Source: Tipula vernalis | Lineage: Eukaryota; Arthropoda; Insecta; Diptera; Tipulidae | Assembly (NCBI GenBank): GCA_958295665.1 | Contig: OY282560.1 | Location: forward strand, 20,605,653-20,669,652 | Direction of reading: 5' to 3' | DNA: 64,000 nucleotides | Shown: positions 35,601 to 45,869 of the stretch, piece after piece | How the letters are laid out: each line of letters begins with the position of its first letter | How positions within the stretch are numbered: the first letter of the stretch is position 1 | Translations under genes and position numbers: made by a program | The notes under the pieces: model-generated | Databases searched by the model: none | What the model was told of the DNA's origin: nothing | What the model saw: only the letters and a program-made list of their open reading frames with translations

Positions 35601-38600
35601 AAGAATATTATAATTATTGCAAACAAAAGCCGATAAGTTAAATATTGTGTAAATGTATTATTAGTAGGTATAGCAGCTATTGAAACAGGGGGTACAAAAT
35701 GAAATAGCGGAGTACAGGAGTAACCAATAAGCGAAAGTAGTACAAATACTCCGATCGTACTCACTTCGACAACACCTATACAAAAACGCATAAAAAGTGT
35801 CAACAATTTTAACAGATCATGACCCCAGTTAAAAATTTCAATCTTATACATATTAGGTTTTGTTTTTTTCACAAAGCAAAATAAAAATAAAAACGTAAAC
35901 GTCATAATTTTAATCAGGTATTTGAAATACCAAAACTATTAAAAAGTGAACCACCACAGTTGAGAATATGAATTTCGACGCAAGCATTGCGTCGAGGCGT
36001 ATATGATTTTAGCTGACATTTTATTATATTTCAAAAATATATTTCATACAATTACTACCATACGCGATGTAAAGTTGCAGCTAAATAATTCGCATGCGAC
36101 CGTTCATCGAGGCACTTACGAATCAATTTAAAGCTTATTTTGATGTAAGGTCGCCATTCAAAATAAATTTGATTCAAATTACTAAGATATTTGTTACAAA
36201 GCTTGTAAAACGTTTATTTAAGGTTCATGCATCAATTTAGTATCAGTTTAAATGTCAAATATTAAGAGTGCGGTTTACATACGTAGTAAGAAAAGTAAAT
36301 TATGGATTCACCGGACATAATCTTGGTACAATATTTGGTTTTCAATTGTCAATATGGTTTATATGAAATTTTTGTTAAAGGTTGCAACTTGCGTCTTCAG
36401 AGATGTCAGCACTCAAGCTAGGAGTATCAGTACAACGCAGTAATGTAAAATTTCCTCATTGTGCTATAAGCAAAAATACTGCTCTAGTTTATTGTACTCG
36501 TATCTTATCGTTTCATTACATCGCTGCTCAAATATATTTGATCCAAATATTTTTAAGTGTGTATAGGATTTACGAACGGTAAAGTTGAAAAAAATATTGC
36601 AGTCACTATTAATTGAAGAGCTACCTCAATTAAAATGGCGTGTGGCAAAACAAAGTTTATATTTAACGTCACTCTGAAAGTAGAAAGCGTTGCTGTATCA
36701 TAATTTTTATTAAAGTTCAAAGTGTGACATGATTTCGTTGCATTTGTGCTCACGATTAAACCCCCAAACAAGAACCGAGAAAATGAATTTAGAATTTCAA
36801 CTGGTCTTGTAATATGTATCATACAATTATTTGATTATTTTGTAACAGTTTTATGTCACTAACATACTCGTACATGTTAGTAAAAATATGCACTTTTTAA
36901 TATTTATGTACCAACTGCTTTTTGTTCAAACTACACATATTAACTAAATCATCATCATCATCATCTCGAGTATTTTATGTTTTCCAAAGAATATGCTACA
37001 ACACTTGTTACCAAGCATCACAAAATTTATTAGCAAAGCAAGAAGACAAAATCTAACATTCAACCACAAAATATCATTTCTATGACAATTTTTTTTTTTT
37101 TGTCTGTAAATTAAATTAAATTAAATTGTGAGATGTAAATCTATCCGGTCTTCCGGTGTGTGCTAAAATATATTTTTTTTTTAATTGTTTTATTTACTCG
37201 GGATATTTCTTGCTTGCTATATTGTAACGAAATGTTTAATTCGAAAATCTGATATTTTCACCAGACCTGGGTGATATATACAAAGGTGTGTATTTATTTA
37301 TGTTAATTAACCAAAACATATACACAATTCTGGTAAAATCTGACAGAATTTGATATGATAATAAAAAAAAATTTAATTTTTCATTTTTGTTTTTCTAAAA
37401 CAACATGTGAAAGATGAGATGAGATCAAAAAGAAGATCAAATAGAGAAGAAAATTTAAAACGATCTGTCTGTTTATTTAGATTAGAGACGAAAGATTCGT
37501 TTCTTTTATGTGTATTTGTGATGTAAGATTTTAAGTGATTCTGATTAAAAACAGATTTGGAAAATGTCATATACTCGTATGTACATACAACCAAAATGAA
37601 AACTAAGTTATTTATTTGAAGTTAATTTCGTTTGTGTTATATGTTTTGTTTAATGTACTGAGTACATAATTTATAGAGACGACAAAGCTATATAGACGAA
37701 TTATGTTGGCCACCTATCGATTTAGTTGGTTCTTGTATTTTTATGTTACAAATTTATGTATCAGTTAACCAGTAGCAATGTGAAATGCCTTAGATTGAAG
37801 TAAGATGTTGCGCACACTATTGAATTTAAATTAAGTTTGAATAGTGAAATTTAGAGGTTTGGTATGTTATTTTGTAGAAGTTAGGCGTTTAATTACACAT
37901 AAATTAATTTTATGAATAAAATAAAAAAACTGATTTAGTCATTCAGTAAAGACCTTTATTATCAATTTTTTAAATCTGCGAAAATTATGAATGTTTCTAT
38001 TTGATTTAGATTTGGTAGAAATTATTGTTTGCTTTTAGGGTCATAACGATAGACTTATTCGATCACATTATTTGTGGTGAAAGCACTAAGTGAATGACGT
38101 TCTGTACTGAACATTACTATAAGGTGTTCGTTGATTGGATTTATTTTCTCGATATTTATTAAAGCTTTTCCCTAGAATTTGATTAAGCCTGTGATTCGCG
38201 CCATAATAGATTCCATTGTGTAGACATGGCTAAGAATATGTCATCCATAATGTAATTTAATTAATTTAATTTAAATATTAGGCAATTATCGAGCCAGACA
38301 GATTATAAACTGCCTTAAAAAAATTTTTAGTTTAGTCTATGACAGAATAAACGAGAGACGATAAATTGGTGTTGGTTTGTATTAGTCATGTAAATATAGT
38401 TGCTCGTTTGATCGTAATATGACCTTTTATGGTACTTATAGGAGGATGTACCCCTAAAAATCTAACATATGAGTCAGTGTATCAAGGATGTACCCTAATT
38501 CTCATTCATGTACCCTACACTTAGCGGTTTGCATCAACTGAATACAGACGACCCTTAATAAAGTGATAACAATTAAATTAAACCCGTTCTAAAATATTTT
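32600..38600. other. AT-rich interval without a recognised gene
   Basis: The region is about 6 kb of low-GC sequence. Seen here are a diverged local duplication (33,600-33,790 versus 34,875-35,285), a perfect short hairpin (35,976-35,994), an (ATC)n run near 36,950-36,966, a TTAAA repeat near 37,109-37,127, long T-runs and a possible small membrane ORF (35,405-35,905, minus). No transposon termini, tRNA or rRNA were recognised. Confidence 0.4.
35405..35905 (-). CDS. Uncharacterised 166-codon ORF with hydrophobic segments
   Basis: This is the longest ORF outside the giant exon that does not fall in recognisable transposon sequence. It starts at ATG (MTFTFLFLFCFVKK) and contains at least three hydrophobic stretches (FTFLFLFCFV; VEVSTIGVFVLLSLIGYSC; TYRLLFAIIIIFLEI) separated by short polar loops, with a basic C-terminal part. 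This could be an exon of a multi-pass membrane protein such as a chemoreceptor, or a chance ORF in T-rich DNA, which naturally yields Phe/Leu/Ile-rich translations. No splice-site pair or second exon could be tied to it. Confidence 0.22.
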   Translation of the reverse strand: MTFTFLFLFCFVKKTKPNMYKIEIFNWGHDLLKLLTLFMRFCIGVVEVSTIGVFVLLSLIGYSCTPLFHFVPPVSIAAIPTNNTFTQYLTYRLLFAIIIIFLEIPGFFKKHFFKANLKWFLLRKFSNEPGVIMKVKNKFFLGKYNLLDFGNVLFTKLHLSPQIELL

Positions 38601-38655
38601 CGTTAACATCATAACAATTTGAACAGTTTAATATTATTTTATATACATAATTATT

Positions 38656-39077
38656 TAAATGTCATGCAGTGGCTGTTCCAAATTATTTAGTTCTACATCT
38701 TCGGATACTACGACTGCAGTGGTATTGATCGTGCTGTCATCAACTCGATAAAAAAATATTCGAATGTTTGCTATTTTTGCAACTGTTGCAAAGTTTTGAT
38801 TATGAACAACGATTTCACCAAGCTCTTGCATAAAATTGATGTAATTACTGAAAGAACCGCGGAAAATATAAGCGGAATCGACCCATCCGTTTCAAAGGGC
38901 CGGGTAATTGACAATTCCATTACCTTCATCTCCTTTGAAATTGGATTAAAGGATGATCATTTCAATAAGCTAAACAGTTCTGATATGTGGCCTCGTGGTT
39001 TGTTAATTCGTCCATTTGTAAATCATTCACGACAGCCAAAAAACAGAGCTGCTATAACGTTACAACAACACCGATAA
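38656..39077 (+). pseudogene. Non-LTR retrotransposon ORF1 remnant
   Basis: The beginning encodes a Cys-rich module (CSGCSKLF..., then after a frameshift YDCSGIDRAVI and VCYFCNCCK), resembling the PHD/zinc-finger-like start of CR1/Jockey-type ORF1 proteins. It continues as LLHKIDVITERTAEN and ends with a DMWPRGLLIRPFV block typical of the ORF1 C-terminus, then stops at 39,075-39,077. The normal central coiled-coil and RRM-like part is missing, so an internal deletion has occurred. ORF2 begins with almost no gap. Confidence 0.55.
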
Positions 39078-40386
39078 CTGCTGATGCAACCAACACTATC
39101 AACGATTTCACCTCGATCTACTACCATAATGCCTCCAGTATTCGAGGTAAAGCTAAAGTTTTTCGTTTAGGCGTACTTGAGAACGATTATGACGTCATAA
39201 TAATCAGCGAGACCTGGCTTACGATAAATATGTTCTCCGAAGAATACTTCCCATCTGATTACGTCGTTCATAGAAAGGATAGATACGATTTTGACACCAG
39301 TCGTAAGGGTGGTGGTGTTTTGATTGCGGTAAAGAATTCGGTAAAAACGTTATTGCTGTTCGAGTCAGATTGGCTATTAGTACTTCGATTGTTGTAGTCG
39401 CCGTGTATAAACCTTGGATTACTTGGATTACTACAACACGTTTATCAACCTCATCGACTCAGCTGTTATGCCTCTATTTCGCCCTAGTGACCAACTTATC
39501 ATTGTGGGCGACTTTAATTTACCCGATATATCATGGGACGATGTGGACGGCGTATTTTCTGCATCTTCTACCGATGACAGGGCATAAGCTATCATCGATT
39601 ATTTTGCTGACATTTCAACTACACAGCTCAACCGAATTAGTAACAGTCGGGGAAAATTCCTTGATCTGTTATTTGCTAATGATGTTATGCATATCGAGAT
39701 TTCTGCATGTCCGGACTTCACTGTGGGAGCATCTACCACGTACCGATTACGATAAATATTTTTCATTCTAATTGTAAAAACAATTATGTTTCTAATGATT
39801 TTCATTTTATTTTTAGAAAAGTCGACTTCACATCCTTGAATGACTCAGCATTTCTGATTGGGACTTCTTACAACGCGGTGGTGATTTGAACTGTATGGTG
39901 TTAAGTTTCAACGATCTTCTCAGGTGTGGTATCGAAAAGCACGTTCCTCGGGTTAAAATAAATAAAATCGGCCGTCGGGAACCATGGTATAACAATGAGT
40001 TGGTGTTGCTCGCGAAACGACGTAATAAGCTTCATTCATTGTATAGATTGCATGTTGTTAAATATTATCCAGATTTTGATAAAGCCCGCAAGTAATTTAA
40101 GTGCCTAAACTAGCTCCTTTACAACAACTATGTAGTGCGAATTGAGGAAGAGTTAACATCTAGTCCTAAGGAGTTCTGGAATTTCATTAACAGCATCCAA
40201 AAAGTAGCTGACTTTCCGTCTTCTATGTCGTACCAGAGCTCCGTCGCTAGTCAGCCCTTGGATATCTGTAATCTGTTTGCCAATTTTTTGGCGTCGGTTT
40301 ATAAACCTGTTCTGTCATCCGCTATCATATCTCCAGCTTTGCCCACCTTCGATCATTTTAATATTTTCAAGTTTAATTTGCAATAG
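39078..40386 (+). pseudogene. Non-LTR retrotransposon ORF2 remnant: endonuclease and linker, no reverse transcriptase
   Basis: An apurinic-type endonuclease can be followed through SSIRGKAKVFRLGVLENDYD, ISETWL, YVVHRKDRYDF and GGGVLIAV. After a frameshift come LIIVGDFNLPDISW and NSRGKFLDLLFAN, and finally the linker REPWYNNELVLLAKRRNKLH, then SPKEFWNFINS and NLFANFLASVY. Sequence ends at about 40,386, just before the RT domain should start. Several frameshifts and stops are present. The order fits CR1/Jockey-like LINEs. It is unusual in losing its 3' half rather than its 5' half. Confidence 0.75.
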
Positions 40387-41173
40387 CAAATTTTACTTTG
40401 TTTTAACGAGTCTTCATGTTCACACAATATCCTATATTTTAGAGAAACAAGGTGCATTTATGAAAATCAAAAAAAATTAAGGTTAAGCGATTAATCAATT
40501 TGATATTAACCGATTTTTGCCGAGTATAAAATGTATACAGAATAGTTTGAGCTGAGCCGACTGCACTTCCATTGCATAGCAACTTTTATTTATAGTTGTA
40601 ATCCACTCAAATTTCAGTTTCACCTGCTAGCCTAAAATCTTCTGCCGATAATGAATCCTTCGCATTTCGTGTTACATTAACGTTGAGTTAGGTGATATTA
40701 AGAATTTTGGTATAATCTGGACTGATATCTGAGTTTTCAATAGCGTTAAGTTGTCTACCGCCTCACTTATTCAAAATTATCAGGTGTATTCAATTTTTTC
40801 AAGATTATTCGAAGTTTTCCAGTTATTTTTTTCGGAAAAGAGGATTTTTGCTTTTTGCTTGTCAGTGAGAATTTTCTTAATTATTCTACGAATACAAATC
40901 TAAATTTATTGGAGATTTTCGATATTACTCGACATTTTTAATACTAGTCGGTGTTGAATTACGAGTAAACATATCATTCATATCAAGATTATCTTGCAGA
41001 GAAGAGATTAACGAAATTAAAATTTTAGATATATTTAGGTTTCCAAATTTCAATAGCTATACGTTTAGCATTGATATCGAAATTATTCGAAATTATCGTC
41101 AATGGGTGCGCAGCTGAAACCTACGCAAAATGAAGCACGAAATTTTTCCGAAAAATACCTTGTTTTTAAACGG
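40387..41173. other. AT-rich interval, no feature seen
   Basis: Non-coding, low-GC sequence between the LINE remnant and the foldback element; no repeat termini recognised. Confidence 0.4.
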
Positions 41174-41987
41174 GTGTGAAGTTTGTCCTAAAATTAAACA
41201 TTTGTCCTAAAAATTGATTTTCCTGTGAATGTTAAGAATAATAAAACTCTCGTTATTATGAATTTTTAAGTAAAAAATTATTTTACTTATGTAATTTAAA
41301 TTTAAAAAAAAACATCTAAATAAACTTCAGTCTTAATTTAATTTATCCAAAAAAACAATTTAAAAAATTAAAGTTCATTAGAACAGTAATTTATAAAAAT
41401 TACTCAATCTGGTCCAAAAGATCGTAACTAAGTGGACACAAGTTTTACAGACAGTCGGAGAACCCCTCTATCCTAAAACAATGATAAAGACGTCATTCAA
41501 GATAGTGAGCGATGTCCCTATACCTATAAAAAAAACACATTCAAAAATCTAGAAGATAAATGACTTAGGCAGACGTTTTGCTTCCCAATATGTAAATTCG
41601 TATAAAGAAATTAAGTATTATGTACATTAGCATAAAGTTGAATATTAAAAAAATTCTCAATCTGGCCCCAAGATCGTACCCAAGTGGACATACATTAATA
41701 AGGGTAGAGGACAATCCCTTTTATCTTAGAAATGTTACAACTTCCAAAAATCTAGAAGATAAGTGACTTAGCACGGACGTGTTGCGTCTCCATATGTAAA
41801 TTCGTATAAAGTTGAATATCAAAATGCTTCTCAATCTGGCCCAAACATCGTACCTAGGTGGTCATATTATTTTATGGGTACTCAGAGATCCGATATATCT
41901 ATTAAATGTAACAGCTTTTAAACACTATGACTACTAAACCTGTATTCTAGTAAATTTTATATTTCATTTATTGATATTTTCCACTGA

Positions 41988-42107
41988 CTCTACTTTACTA
42001 ATTTTTTGTTGAATATTAATTAATTCATGTAATATCTAATATGCTACCGGTGATTAGACTATTTGACATGAATTAATTAATATTCAACAAAAAATTAGTA
42101 AAGTAAA
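41988..42107. repeat. About 38-bp-stem hairpin inside the foldback element
   Basis: tactaattttttgttgaata then ttaattaattcatg (41,995-42,027) is repeated inverted at 42,066-42,105 with a loop of about 40 nt. The stem is almost perfect. It sits where the left arm meets the core. Confidence 0.85.
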
Positions 42108-42248
42108 AATTAGCGTACACAGAAATAGAGCTGTGTGAATATTGTGAAGAAGAAAAATTGTAAGAGAGTTCATCTGTATTAGTTATGATTCGCTAATACT
42201 TAAATGCACAGCACATTCTGTATATATAGAATGTAAATTATGGTATAA

Positions 42249-42325
42249 TCAGTCCAGTCGCCGCGGCCTGATGAGAAGATTGATTTTTTCATAATCATAA
42301 GCTCATCAGTTCGAAACTGGATTGA
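42249..42325 (+). ncRNA. Hammerhead-ribozyme-like three-way junction (candidate)
   Basis: An outer stem of 10 pairs (42,249-42,258 with 42,316-42,325, one G.U) is followed by C at 42,259, the 8-nt palindrome gccgcggc, the core CTGATGA (42,268-42,274), a GAA/TTC stem start (42,275-42,277 with 42,310-42,312) and the core GAA (42,313-42,315) directly before the outer stem. This is the order stem III-H17-stem I-CUGANGA-stem II-GAA-stem III of a type III hammerhead. Against it, stem I can form only about two pairs, and CTGATGAG is perfectly complementary to CTCATCAG at 42,302-42,309, which gives a simpler competing hairpin. Confidence 0.3.
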
Positions 42326-42841
42326 ATTCTCTTACAATCTTCGGAACATACTCGTATTAAAATCATATACTGACTCTACGTTACATTATGTAAACAAGAC
42401 AAAAAAAAAATTTTTTTTTTTTTTAGTATATAAAGAATTTTTTTTCTCGATTGGTTTTAACACTTTTTCAGACTTCGTGCTTGTTAGATCGTATTTTTGG
42501 TGATTTCATATTTGATTTTTGTGCTACATACATACAAATGTTTTTTTTAAAACACGACCCCTGCTTTTCTTGGACTGCTTTAAAGCGGATTATATAGTGT
42601 TGATTGACTTTTTTATATCTCACACTTCATTTTTTTTTTTGACCTTCTTTTTTCACGATCCTAAATTTGCTGGCTGTTTGGCGTTAATTTGCTATTCAGT
42701 TTATTTGAAGTACATATTCAAACGTATTAGATTTTTTTATTTGATTTCTTGAAATTGATAGTTGATTCGTTTATTGAGGAAAACAAATCTCGTTCCTACC
42801 TAAAATAGTTGTAAGTGTTGGCAATATAAAATTAAAGCCAT

Positions 42842-43863
42842 AATGAAAACTTTAAGCGTATTTACTCAACGAAAAAAAAAAATAAAATAAAACAAAAGGA
42901 AGAAGCTTTTATTCAAGCCTTAATAGAAATGTACGGCCCCAATATTTCAAATGTAAAAATATCTAAACAAACAACTGTAACTTCTTCGGAGATTAGCAAA
43001 CATTTAAAAATTGTCGATAATGGATCTAATCGTCAAATATGGTTTATAACATCTGGCGAAGATGGAAAATGAACCTCACTTCTTCGAGCAAAATTGACGC
43101 CGGTATAATTATAGATCAAAATATTTGCAGATCCGAACACATTGAAGATTGGCAATGTTTATCAGAAATTGAAAACAAAGATGATAAAGAGAAAATCTTA
43201 ATATTACCTTCTTTATCGCCAGAATGTGTTAAACACGATATATCCATAGAAAAACTCCTCTTTGAAATTGAGCCCAGTGCTACAGATAGTTGGTTATTCC
43301 GTGGAACGATGCACATTGCAATAAATATTGCTTTAAACTGGAATTATGAAGAATTACGTCACTCTATATCGCAAACAATGACAACTAGCAAACATCCTTG
43401 TATTTTGTCATTTCGTACTACAATATTAATAAAAAAAAAGGAAATTTTAATACAGTACGCTAAATGTAAGTATTCGAATCATTACCAAAAATTTAAATTT
43501 GTAGTGAAACGAAATAATGTTATGCAGTATTATACTTTTCGGCGCAGACATGGATTTCCACGGAGAACTAAAAGAGTTTACTCAATTACGTGGTAATAAA
43601 AGAAAAGAAACGCAAAATGAAATAAATTTCCTACATGCACATTACCGTAGCATAAAGCAGTTTACCAATATTGATAAAAACCTACTCGAAAAAGGAAATA
43701 CTCAAAAAATAATTTTACCTGGCAATTTGAGAAAAGCCAAATCTGAGCGGAAACTGGAGAATGATCTCGTTATTGGATGCGAAATATTAGACGCTATTCA
43801 AAGACTTCAAAATCAGGCTGATGATAATTTTATCTATATTATTTTTGAAAGTTGTAATATTTC
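42842..43863 (+). pseudogene. Broken MULE/NOF-like gene inside the foldback element
   Basis: Three overlapping reading frames follow one another. Frame 1, to a stop at 43,068, has QALIEMYGPNISNVKIS and SGEDGK. Frame 2 (43,039-43,596) has SATDSWLFRGTMHIAIN, then SKHPCILSFRTTI and YAKCKYSNHYQKFKFVVKR. Frame 3 (43,517-43,867) has FHGELKEFTQLRGNKRKE, a GN.QKIILPGNLRKAKSER segment, then runs into the right arm. The Cys/His stretch and the H-G-x(n)-LRG..R motif resemble the region just before the catalytic domain of MULE-type transposases. The catalytic domain is absent, having been replaced by the right arm. Two frameshifts, or one frameshift plus an intron, are needed to connect the pieces. Confidence 0.5.
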
Positions 43864-44568
43864 TTAGATAGAGGGGATTGCCCTCTACCCTTAGTGATGT
43901 ATGCCACTTGGGTACGGTCTTGGGGCCAGATTGAGAATTTTTTTAATATACAACTGTATACAAACTCAAATATAGGAACGCGTGTAACACGCCTGTCCTA
44001 AGTCACTTACGAGTATCTTCTAGATTTTTGAAAATTGTAATATTTTTAAGATATAAGGGATTGTCCTCTACCTTTATTAATGTATGTCCATCTTGGTACG
44101 ATCCAACTTTATGCTAATATTCATACTACTTAATTTCTTTATACGAATTTACGTATTTGGAAGCAAAACGTCTGCCTAAGTCATTTATCTTCTAGATTTT
44201 TGAATGTGTTTTTTTAGGTAGGGACATCGCCCAATATCCTTAATGACGTCTTTATCATTGTTTTAAGATAGAGCGGTTCTCCGACTGTCTGTAAAACTTG
44301 TGTCCACTATTAGTTGTCCACAGATTGAGTAAGTTTTATATACTACTGAACTTTGATTTTTTAAATTGTTTCTTTGTGATAATTTAAATTAAGACTGAAG
44401 TTTATTTAGAAGTTTTTTTGTAAATTTAAATTACATAAGTAAAATAATTTTTTTATGTAAAAATTCATAATAACGAGAGATTTATTTTTCTTAATAATAC
44501 ATTCACTGGAAAATCAATTTTTAGGACAAATGTTTAATTTTAGGACAAACTTCACACATTTGTGCAGT

Positions 44569-44634
44569 CGCGTGAAGTTTGTCCTAAATTTTGTTTTTAT
44601 AATTTTAGGACAAATTTAGGACAAACTTCACGCG
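44569..44634. repeat. 66-bp palindrome sharing the foldback element's terminal motif
   Basis: cgcgtgaagtttgtcctaaa at 44,569 is mirrored by tttaggacaaacttcacgcg ending at 44,634, with about 25 nt between them. The shared gtgaagtttgtccta string is the terminal motif of the adjacent 3.4-kb element, only 11 bp away. It looks like a minimal deletion derivative or a remnant of a second end. Confidence 0.85.
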
Positions 44635-44639
44635 AATGT

Positions 44640-45278
44640 TTTTAAAAGCTTGTTTCTTGGTCCAACTTCAGATTAAATTTCATTGTTTTTTTTTTTTAAT
44701 GAGGAAGTTTCTCAATATCGATTTAGTTCATTTGTCCGTCAGATTCCCGATTTGAACTGGCCTTCCGATCGTATTTGGTACAGATCAGACAATTTTTTAA
44801 CGTTGATCTTATTTTTGTATGCCCTTTAACTATCCAACAGTTTTTCCTTATTTGATTGTTAGTGAGTGTGGGCCCTTCGTGTAGGTTATTAATGTGCGTC
44901 TACAATATCAATTACCATTGGATGCCATCTCTGAACAAACCAGATGCATCTATAAACGACGGTAGAGATAATAAATTTGATTTACTGTCCATTGACATTC
45001 TCACGAAGTTCACGAAAAAATTCTTTGCGCAGGGTTCCTCATTTTAGAATTTATGATATAACGCTTTAAGTATGCTTCCACTCGAAATATTGTTTGGAGT
45101 TACGATATTTTTTTAAATAAATTATCCAGCTAGATATCCTGAATTGTAACTTGAAAAGTGTCTATCGGTAACTTGATTTTCTTGAGCTTGGCTTCAACCG
45201 TGGTTTCTTCTAAAGCTGAGTTTTAGTAAGTAGCCGGCCAAAGGTTTTCAGGTTTCTTAAGCCAACCTGCTCTATACA

Positions 45279-45359
<81 letters not shown>

Positions 45360-45869
45360 GTTTCATTCACCGTGAACATGAGCTTCGTTAGTATATGTGC
45401 CGTATAAAGCTCCTGCCTAGGCACGGAATTGTTGTTTACAGCTGCTACCTTTCTTTATGGTTCTGCGGTAAATAACGGTGCAATAAATAAGCTACCTCGC
45501 TGGCATCTGAAAAATGATGTATTTTGATTTATTTGTACTTTTTCGTGTACTTTTCTGAATTGTTATATTTTCGAAATATCCAAATTCGGCTCTAACTTTT
45601 CTGTACATTTTATGGTAACATTCAGGCAACTTATATCATCCCAATCTAATTTTAAAAACCAGAGCATTTGGAATAATATTTTTAATATAAATTTTGTTGG
45701 AGCCAAATATCCTAACCTTTCTCGGGACAGACTTTAAATTTTAACACGTTAGATTTAGTATCCCAATAAAACCTCATCACTACATAATTTCACTGTCGTT
45801 GCCTCGCTTGGATCGCGATTTTCTTAATACAAAACCTCCTTATCGCAATACGATTATCACCATTTCTTT
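44640..45869. other. Non-coding interval with a long (AT)n microsatellite
   Basis: There is no recognisable gene. The only structural feature is the dinucleotide run at 45,281-45,357. Small ORFs here carry no motif. Confidence 0.4.
45281..45357. repeat. (AT)n microsatellite, about 38 units
   Basis: Uninterrupted AT dinucleotides for about 77 bp. It is the longest pure simple repeat in the window, and its length in an assembly may be unreliable. Confidence 0.95.

Larger units (their letters stand above)
41174..44557. mobile_element. 3.4-kb foldback (FB/NOF-like) element with long, internally repeated arms
   Basis: The left arm begins gtgtgaagtttgtcctaaaa at 41,174 and the right arm ends with its reverse complement at 44,557. 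Pairing can be followed inward for about 500 bp or more. Each arm has three tandem subrepeats of about 175-250 bp. On the left, CTCAATCTGG.CC..AGATCGTA..AAGTGGACA-type blocks lie at about 41,404, 41,655 and 41,830; on the right they lie inverted at about 43,905-43,940, 44,080-44,110 and 44,300-44,335. Long arms made of tandem subrepeats are the hallmark of Drosophila FB elements, whose autonomous forms carry a MULE-type NOF gene. The 2-kb core here holds a broken gene. Confidence 0.75.

Noticed and set aside
42241..42335. tRNA-Met-like gene (ttcataa anticodon loop, cagttcgaaactg T-arm-like hairpin)
   Set aside because: The anticodon stem and acceptor stem do not pair, and the T-stem has only three good pairs. 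The hammerhead-like or plain-hairpin readings explain the pairing better.
42519..42752. 77-codon Phe-rich ORF in the foldback element
   Set aside because: It is produced by poly-T tracts, has no motif, and lies upstream of the recognisable gene remnant in another frame.
44856..45047. 63-codon plus-strand ORF near 44.9 kb
   Set aside because: Short, no motif, and no neighbouring coding signal.
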